Shown here: positions 57,366-64,000 of the stretch, piece by piece
Numbering within the stretch: position 1 is the stretch's first letter
How the letters are laid out: the number at the start of each line of letters is the position of its first letter
Source of the DNA: Micromonospora olivasterospora
GTDB taxonomy: Bacteria > Actinomycetota > Actinomycetes > Mycobacteriales > Micromonosporaceae
Direction of reading: 5' to 3'
DNA length: 64,000 nucleotides
Assembly: GCF_007830265.1 (NCBI RefSeq)
Contig: NZ_VLKE01000001.1
Span: 2,046,001 to 2,110,000, forward strand
Translations under genes and position numbers: made by a program
The notes under the pieces: model-generated
Seen by the model: the letters and a program-made list of their open reading frames with translations, nothing else
Told to the model about the DNA's origin: nothing
Databases searched by the model: none

Positions 57366-58741
57366 TCGTACAGGTCGAGCACCGCGCAGGCGACCGGCAC
57401 GACGGCCACCACCAGCGCGGTGTCGGCCAGGTCGGCCGCCCGACCGACGTACGGGGAGACGGGCCGCCGGGCGTACGCGGTGCCGGCCGCCACGGCGGTC
57501 AGGGCCACGGCCGCCCCGCCGGCGGCCAGCAGCAGCCGGTCGGTCGGCCCGGAGCCCGCGGCGAGCACCCCGCCCAGCAGGGCGTACCCGGCCAGCCCGG
57601 CGGCCACGGCGGGCACCCGCTGGCGCACCGCCACGAAGAGCCGGGAGCGCAGCAGCAGCACGGCGGAGGCGACCGCCACGAGCAGCCGGCCCGCCGTTCC
57701 GCCCACCGTGGCGAGCACCGCCGCCGCCCCGGCCACCAGCACGGCGTGCCCGAGCAGCATGCCCGTGAGCATCTCCTCGGTCCGGGCCACCGCCGCGTGC
57801 ACCCGGGCCCGGTCCGGCAGGTCCCGCGCCGCCGCCGCCCCGGGCGACGCGTCCCCGGGCAGGGTGATCGGCGGCAGCGGCAGCTTGCCCAGCCGGATGG
57901 CAACCAGTGGCAGCGCGCCCAGCGCGAACACCAGGGCGGACAGCAACACCGCCGCGGCGCCCTCCGGTGGCAGCGCCAGCGCGCCCAGGGCGGCGAGGGC
58001 GGCACTCGCCCCGACGGTCGCGCCGGCGACGAAGACCCGGACCCGGCTGGCCACGCCGAGCAGGCCGAGCACCGCCGCCAGCAGCAGCGCGACCGCGCCG
58101 GCCAGCAGCTCGGGGGCGCCCAGCCAGGGCAGCGCCCGCAGCGGGCCCACCGGGTCGCCGGAGCTGACGGCCAGGGCGCCGGCCACGGCGGCGTACGGCA
58201 GGGCGTAGCCGCCGAGGGTCGCGCCGGCCGCGCCGTCGCCGTACGCCCGGGAGGCGGCCGTGCCGGCGAGGGTGAGCAGCAGCGCCACCGCGACCGCGAC
58301 GGGCCAGCCGGCCCGGTACCCGGGCCCGGCGGCGAGCACGGCGAGCAGCCCGACGGCGAGCGGCACCCCCGCACCGGCCAGCGCGGCGGCCCGGGTGGCG
58401 GTCGGGGACCAGGCCGCGCCCCGCCGGCGGGCGCCGTCGACGATCGCCTCGACCACGTCGTCGTACTCCAGCTCCGGCCACTCGGCGCGGGCCGGCACCA
58501 GGTGCAGGACCTCGCCGTCGCGGACGCCCTGCGGCAGCAGCGCCTGGGCGGTCAGCAGCGCGCCGCCGTCGGCCCGCCGCAGCAGCCAGCCCCCGTGCCG
58601 CTCCCCGTCGTCGGCGAGCCCCTCCCCCGCGTGCCGCAGCACCTCCGGCAGTAGTTCGGCCAGCGGCACCTGCTCAGGCAGGGCGATGTCCACCCGCCGT
58701 CGGGGGGCGCTGATCGTGACGCGGGCGAGCCCGGTTGCCAT
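57341..58741 (-). CDS. eccD: type VII secretion membrane protein EccD
   Basis: EccD forms the large membrane channel-like component of ESX/type VII secretion. The 466-aa protein starts with a ubiquitin-like YukD domain (ARVTISAPRRRVDIALPEQ to about residue 85). It continues with about eleven transmembrane helices, for example VPLAVGLLAVLAA, AVALLLAAVLGLLGVA and ALVVAVVPVACAVL. A cytoplasmic segment (LPDRARVHAAVARTEEMLTGML) lies between helices, as in the family. It is divergent from eccC, with about 100 bp between the two starts. Confidence 0.9.
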   Translation of the reverse strand: MATGLARVTISAPRRRVDIALPEQVPLAELLPEVLRHAGEGLADDGERHGGWLLRRADGGALLTAQALLPQGVRDGEVLHLVPARAEWPELEYDDVVEAIVDGARRRGAAWSPTATRAAALAGAGVPLAVGLLAVLAAGPGYRAGWPVAVAVALLLTLAGTAASRAYGDGAAGATLGGYALPYAAVAGALAVSSGDPVGPLRALPWLGAPELLAGAVALLLAAVLGLLGVASRVRVFVAGATVGASAALAALGALALPPEGAAAVLLSALVFALGALPLVAIRLGKLPLPPITLPGDASPGAAAARDLPDRARVHAAVARTEEMLTGMLLGHAVLVAGAAAVLATVGGTAGRLLVAVASAVLLLRSRLFVAVRQRVPAVAAGLAGYALLGGVLAAGSGPTDRLLLAAGGAAVALTAVAAGTAYARRPVSPYVGRAADLADTALVVAVVPVACAVLDLYERARGLLG

Positions 58742-58841
58742 CGGTCTGTCTCCATGTCGAACGGAATGGGTGCGGCGCGGACGACAGGACTTTACCTACG
58801 ATGAGCCAGGCTCGGGTTACCGAGCGCTGTGGGGAGGCCGA

Positions 58842-61800
58842 GTGTCCACTGTCGTCGTCAAGCGACCGCCCCGGCGTCCGGCGCCGGAGATCCCGGTGGG
58901 TGAGCTGCCCGTCGACGCGCCGCCGGAGATCCCCGCCGTCACCGGCGGGCGCTGGCAGCAGGCGCTGATGGTGCTGCCAATGCTCGGCGGAACGGTGGCC
59001 ATGGCGATGATGTTCGGCCGCGGCGGCGGGGCGTACTCGTACGTGGTCGGCGGCATGTTCGGGCTCTCCTCGCTGGCGATGCTGGTGACCTCGTGGGGCA
59101 GCGCGTCCGGCACGCCGAAGAAGTCGGAGATGATGGCCGCCCGGCGCGAGTACCTGCGGCACCTCACCGGGCTGCGCCGCCGGGTCCGGCAGGCCGCCGG
59201 GCAGCAGCGGGCGGGGCTCTGCTACCGCCACCCGGACCCCGGCCGGCTCTGGTCGACGGTCGACAGCCACCGGGTCTGGGAGCGCCGCCCGACCGACCCG
59301 GACTTCGCGGTGGTCCGGGTGGGCGTCGGGCCGCAGACGCTGGCCACCCCGCTCGTGCCCCCGGTCACCCGCCCGCTCGAGGAGTTGGAGCCGATGACCG
59401 CCGACGCGCTGCGTCGGTTCCTCGACGCGTACTCGGTCGTGCCCGACCTGCCGGTGGCGCTGTCGCTGCGCAGCTTCGCCCGGGTGTACGTCCGGGGCGA
59501 GCCGGCCCGGCACGACGCGGACGGTACGGTCCGGGCCGGCACCGGGTCGCCCGACGCGCAGGCGCTGGCCCGGGCGGTGCTCACCCAGCTCGCGGTGTTC
59601 CACGCCCCCGACGAGCTGCTGATCGCGGTCTGCGCCGGCCCGGAACGGCGGCCGCTGTGGGAGTGGGTCAAGTGGCTGCCCCACGCCCAGCACCCCACCC
59701 GCTCCGACGCCCTCGGTACCGTCCGCCTGGTCACCAGCTCCGCGGTGGAGCTGGAAGGGCTCCTCGACGAGGTGCTGGCCACCCGGTCCCGGTTCAGCCC
59801 GGCCGGCCCCGCCACCGACGGCCCGCACGTCGTCGTGGTGCTCGACGGCGGAGACCTCACCGGCGCGACCGACCTGACCGGCGACGGCGGCATCGACGCG
59901 GTCACCGTCGTCGACCTGGACACCCCGCCGCCCCGCCTGCTCGACCGGTACGCCCTCCTGCTCGACCTACGCGGCGGCCGGCTGTACTCGCACTCCGCCG
60001 ACGGGGTCGCCGAGGTCGGCGTCCCCGACCGGCTGGCGCCGGCCGACGCCGAGGCGGTCGCCCGACGGTTGGCCCCGCTGCGGCTCGCCACCGCCGTACG
60101 CGGGCCGGACGCCCCGGTCAACGCCGAGCTGGGCCTGCCCGAGCTGCTGGGCGTGGGCGACCCGGGGAACTTCACCGCCGAGCAGGGCTGGGCGCCCCGC
60201 TCGGCGCGGGACCGGCTGCGGGTGCCGATCGGGGTGGGCACCGACGGTGGCGCGATCGAGCTGGACCTCAAGGAGTCCGCGCAGGACGGGATGGGCCCGC
60301 ACGGCCTGCTGATCGGGGCGACCGGCTCCGGCAAGTCCGAGCTGCTGCGCACCCTGGTGCTCGGGCTGGCCGCCACGCACAGCTCCGAGCAGCTCAACTT
60401 CGTGCTGGTCGACTTCAAGGGCGGGGCAACGTTCGCCCCCTTCGAACGGCTGCCGCACACCGCCGCGGTGATCACCAACCTGGCCGACGCGCTGCCCCTG
60501 GTCGACCGGATGGTCGACGCGATCAACGGCGAGCTGGTGCGCCGCCAGGAGCTGCTGCGCCGGGCCGGCAACTTCGCCAGCCTGCGGGACTACGAGCGGG
60601 CCCGGGCGGCCGGCGCCCCGCTGGCCCCACTGCCGTCGCTGCTGCTGATCTGCGACGAGTTCTCCGAGCTGCTGTCGGCCAAGCCGGACTTCATCGACCT
60701 GTTCGTGCAGATCGGCCGCCTCGGGCGGTCGCTCGGCGTGCACCTGCTGCTGGCGTCGCAACGGCTGGAGGAGGGGCGGCTGCGCGGGCTGGACACGCAC
60801 CTGTCGTACCGGATCGGGCTGCGCACCTTCTCGGCGCTGGAGTCCCGGACGGTGCTCGGGGTGCCCGACGCCCACGAGTTGCCCCGCTCGCCCGGCCACG
60901 GCTACCTGCGCTTCGGCACCGACCCGCTGGTCCGCTTCAGGCCGCGTACGTCTCCGGGGCGCTGCGCCGTGCCGGCGGCGCGGCGGGTGCCGGCGGGCCG
61001 GCGCGCCGCGGCTGCTCGCCTTCTCCACGCACGTCGTGCCGGTGCCGGAGCCGGCCGCCCCGGCCCCGCCTCCCGCCGAGGAGGAGACCGGCGCGGAGAG
61101 CCTGCTCGACGCGCTGGTGGGCCGGCTGGCCGGGCAGGGCCCGCCGGCGCACCAGGTGTGGCTGCCGCCGCTGGACGAGGCACCGACCCTGGACGAGCTG
61201 CTCGGGCCGGTCGGCGCCGACCCGGCCCGCGGGCTGACCGTCGCCAACCCGGAGCTGCACGGCGCCCTCCAGGTGCCGGTGGCCGTCGTCGACAAGCCGT
61301 TCGAGCAGCGTCGGGACCTGCTCTGGCTGACCCTCGGCGGGTCGGCCGGGCACGTCGGGGTGGTCGGCGGCCCGCAGAGCGGCAAGTCCGGCCTGCTGCG
61401 CACGCTGGTCTGCGCGCTGGCGCTCACCCACACCCCGGCCGAGGCGCAGGTCTACTGCCTGGACTTCGGCGGCGGCGGGCTCGGCGCGCTGCGCGACCTG
61501 CCGCACGTCGGCGGGGTGAGCGGCCGGACCGATCCGACCGCCGTCCGGCGCACGGTCGGCGAGCTGGTCGGCCTGCTCGCCGACCGGGAGCGGCGCTTCG
61601 CCGAGCTGGGGGTGGACTCGATGGGCGCGTACCGGCAGCGACGCGCCGCCCTCGCCGCCGCCGGGCAGCAGGCCACCGACCCGTTCGGCGACGCGTTCCT
61701 GGTGGTGGACGGCTGGGACGCCCTGCGCAAGGAGTTCGAGGACCTGGAACCCCTGGTCACCGAGCTGGCCAACCGGGGCCTGTCGTACGGGGTGCACGTG

Positions 61801-62823
61801 GTGGCCAGCGCCCACCGCTGGATGGACTTCCGTCCGGCGGTCCGGGACCTGTTCGGCTCCCGCCTGGAGCTGCGCCTGGGCGACCCGACCGACTCGCTGC
61901 TGGTGCGCCGGAACGTCGCGGCGAGCGTGCCGGAACAGACGCCGGGTCGGGGCATCACGGCCGAGAGCCAGCACTTCCTCGCCGCGCTGCCCCGCCTGGC
62001 CGGGCTGGGCGGGGAGACCGGCGACCTGGTCAAGGCGGTCGCCGCGGCGTGGGCCGGCCCGGCCGCGCCCGCCGTCCGGCTGCTCCCGCCCGTGCTGCCG
62101 TACGCGGAGCTGGACCTGACCGCGTCGGCGGGGCTGGCGCTGCCGATCGGGATCGCCGAGGCCGACCTGCGGCCGGTGGCGCTGGACTTCGCCGCCGAGC
62201 CGCACCTGTTGGTCTTCGGCGACGCCGAGTGTGGCAAGTCGTCGTTCCTGCGGGCACTGGCCACCACCATCGTCGGCCGGTTCACGCCCAAGCAGGCCCG
62301 GGTGATCCTGGTGGACTACCGGCGCAGCCTGCTCGGTGCCGTCGAGACGGACCACCAGATCGGGTACGGCATCGACGCCGCCCACACCACCGCCCTGGCC
62401 GAGTCGGCCGCCGGGTACATGCAACTCCGGCTCCCCGGCGGGGACATCACGCCGGCGCAACTGCGGGAGCGGTCCTGGTGGTCGGGGCCGGAGCTGTTCG
62501 TGCTGGTCGACGACTACGACCTGGTCGCCAGCGCCCCGGTCAACCCGCTGCGGGCGCTGGAGGAGTACCTGCCCCAGGCCCGGGACATCGGGCTACACCT
62601 GGTGCTGGCCCGGCGGGCCGGCGGCGCCACCCGCGGGTACGACCAGTTCCTGCAGCGGCTCAAGGAGCTGTCCACGCCGGGGCTGGTGATGGCCGGCAGC
62701 CCCGAGGAGGGGCCGCTGGTCGGCCAGGTCCGGCCCGGCGCGCTGCCCCCGGGCCGGGCCCGGCTGGTGACCCGGCGCGAGGGCGTACGGCTGGTACAGC
62801 TCGCGTACCTTCCTCCGCAGTAG
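58842..62823 (+). pseudogene. eccC: type VII secretion ATPase EccC, frame broken at two points
   Basis: EccC is the FtsK/SpoIIIE-family motor of type VII secretion. Two N-terminal membrane helices (QALMVLPMLGGTVAMAMMFG and YVVGGMFGLSSLAMLVT) precede three ATPase domains. Their Walker A motifs are GATGSGKS (about nt 60320), GGPQSGKS (61370) and GDAECGKS (62220); domain 1 has Walker B LLLICDEFSELL. Between domains 1 and 2 the frame changes twice. One base seems missing at about 60938 (where QAAYVSGALRRAGG should follow) and one at about 61005, where PRLLAFSTHVVPVPEP resumes. With those restored a fused EccC of about 1,327 aa results. Start GTG 58842 follows GGGGAGG. Probably intact in reality. 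Confidence 0.85.
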
Positions 62824-62897
62824 ACGTTGTCCCCGGTTCGCCCCGTGGCGGACGGGAAAACCGGTAATCTCCGAGCAGCATGTGTCGGTGGTGAGGA

Positions 62898-64000
62898 ATG
62901 GCTGGGGATGTGACTGGGGTTCGGCGCGGCCGCCCGCCGACGGGGCGGCGGTTCACCGGCCGGGCACTGCTCGGCGCGACGGTGGTCGCGGTGTCGGTCG
63001 CCGGTTCGGTGCCGCCGCCGGTCCATGCCGCCGCGCCCCGCCCCGCCGACCGCGCGCCGGTCGCCGCGGCGCCGGCGCTGTCGGCGCTGCCGGCATCCTG
63101 GTGGGCCGCGCCGGTCGACACGACGGCCCGCGCCGACGAGATCCGCGACGAGCAGTGGCAGCTCGACGAGCTGCGGGCGGCGACCGCCTGGCAGCACTCG
63201 ACCGGGCGCGGTGTCACGGTTGCCGTGATCGACTCCGGAGTGGACGGCTCGCACCCGGACCTCGCCGGCCAGGTGCTGCCCGGCATCGACCTGGTCGGCG
63301 GCGGCGAGGGGGCCGACCCGGTCGGGCACGGCACCACCGTGGCCGGCCTGATCGCCGGGCGCCGCGACGACAAGCGGGGCGTGGTCGGGCTAGCCCCGGA
63401 CGCCAGGATCCTGCCGGTGCGCGTCCTCGACGACGAGAACCGGTACGACGACGCGATCATCGTCGCCAAGGGCGTGCGCTGGGCGGTCGACAACGGCGCC
63501 CGGGTGATCAACCTGTCCCTCGGCGGCAGCGGCGACAGCCCCGCCCTGGCGGCCGCGCTGGACTACGCGTTCGCCCGCGACGTGGTGGTTGTCGCCTGCA
63601 CCGGCAACCTGGCCACCTCCTCCGACGCCCGGGTCTGGTACCCGGCGCGCGAGCCGGGCGTCATCGCGGTCGCCGGCCTGGAGCGCGCCAGCGACGACCT
63701 CTGGCTCGGCTCGGTCACGGGTCGGGCCACCGTCCTCACCGCCCCGGCGACCGGCCTGGTCGGCGCCCGGCCCGGCGGATACTGGCGGGTGCAGGGCACC
63801 AGCTTCGCGTCCCCGCTGGTCGCCGCGACGGCCGCCCTGGTCCGGGCGCGCTGGCCGCAGTTGTCGGCCGGCGAGGTGGTCAACCGCCTGATCAGCACCG
63901 CCCGTGACCTCGGCCCCGCCGGCCGCGACGACAGCTTCGGGTACGGGCTGGTCGACCCGGTCGCCGCGCTCACCACCGACGTGCCGGCCGTGGGGCGCAA
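62898..64000 (+). CDS. mycP: type VII secretion-associated mycosin protease (3' end outside window)
   Basis: A subtilisin-type serine protease anchored in the membrane beside the ESX secretion apparatus. A signal/anchor helix (ALLGATVVAVSVAGSV) is followed by the catalytic triad: Asp in VAVIDSGVDG, His in DPVGHGTTVAG and Ser in VQGTSFASPLVAA. The Ala/Pro-rich propeptide region before the first motif fits mycosins. The gene runs off the window after about 367 residues, before the expected C-terminal transmembrane anchor. The ATG at 62898 touches its GAGGA; a GTG at 62910 is an alternative start. It lies 74 bp after eccC on the same strand. Confidence 0.92.
   Translation, partial: MAGDVTGVRRGRPPTGRRFTGRALLGATVVAVSVAGSVPPPVHAAAPRPADRAPVAAAPALSALPASWWAAPVDTTARADEIRDEQWQLDELRAATAWQHSTGRGVTVAVIDSGVDGSHPDLAGQVLPGIDLVGGGEGADPVGHGTTVAGLIAGRRDDKRGVVGLAPDARILPVRVLDDENRYDDAIIVAKGVRWAVDNGARVINLSLGGSGDSPALAAALDYAFARDVVVVACTGNLATSSDARVWYPAREPGVIAVAGLERASDDLWLGSVTGRATVLTAPATGLVGARPGGYWRVQGTSFASPLVAATAALVRARWPQLSAGEVVNRLISTARDLGPAGRDDSFGYGLVDPVAALTTDVPAVGR

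Noticed and set aside
56139..58481. Open frame of 780 codons spanning eccD, ppa and the dacB N-terminus on the minus strand
   Set aside because: It runs antisense through ppa and in the wrong frame through eccD. It is only useful as showing the correct frame of the first part of dacB.

Overview
The window is a very GC-rich actinobacterial chromosome segment. Gene content and order point to Micromonosporaceae, most likely Micromonospora or a close relative: radA-disA, clpC-lsr2-lysS, nadB-nadC-coaX, panD-panC, a tilS-hpt-ftsH-folE-folP-folB-folK block and an ESX-type secretion locus. Neighbouring genes very often overlap by 4 bp (ATGA or GTGA), which is typical of such genomes. Species assignment is inference.

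Layout. 1-5.8 kb: genome maintenance and housekeeping (radA, disA, def, an ACT-domain protein, mutY). 5.85-7.49 kb: an IS110-family insertion sequence next to a REP-like palindrome that also supplies the mutY stop codon. 7.5-13.6 kb: clpC, lsr2, lysS and a methyltransferase. 13.6-20.5 kb: cofactor synthesis (coaX, nadC, nadB, then panD, panC and a DUF2520 dehydrogenase). 20.7-23 kb: a MidA/NDUFAF7-type methyltransferase overlapping a stand-alone nuoD. 23-28.5 kb: a disordered membrane protein and an osmoprotectant ABC transporter whose binding protein appears circularly permuted. 28.6-31.4 kb: small membrane proteins. 31.4-33.3 kb: folK, folB and folP.

33.4-46.6 kb carries a plus-strand locus that sits between folP and folE. 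It begins with a strong promoter and a roughly 250-nt leader. It encodes two small membrane proteins, a VirB4-like ATPase, a VirB6-like polytopic protein, a VirB8/TcpC-like protein and a cell-wall hydrolase (transglycosylase plus M23), so it looks like a type IV secretion apparatus without a relaxase. An FtsK-like protein with a degenerate P-loop and its membrane partner follow. 46.7-54.7 kb resumes housekeeping (folE, ftsH, hpt, tilS, a zinc metalloprotease). That run is interrupted by a GlxA-type AraC regulator and a deleted gamma-glutamyltransferase remnant with a REP-like repeat. 54.8-64 kb holds dacB, ppa with a triplicated 3' end, and the start of a type VII secretion locus (eccD divergent from eccC and mycP).

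Several genes (folK, folP, dacB, eccC) are broken by single missing bases, mostly in C/G runs, and the VirB4-like gene by an apparent extra base. The pattern fits sequencing error better than real gene loss, and the proteins are probably intact in the organism.
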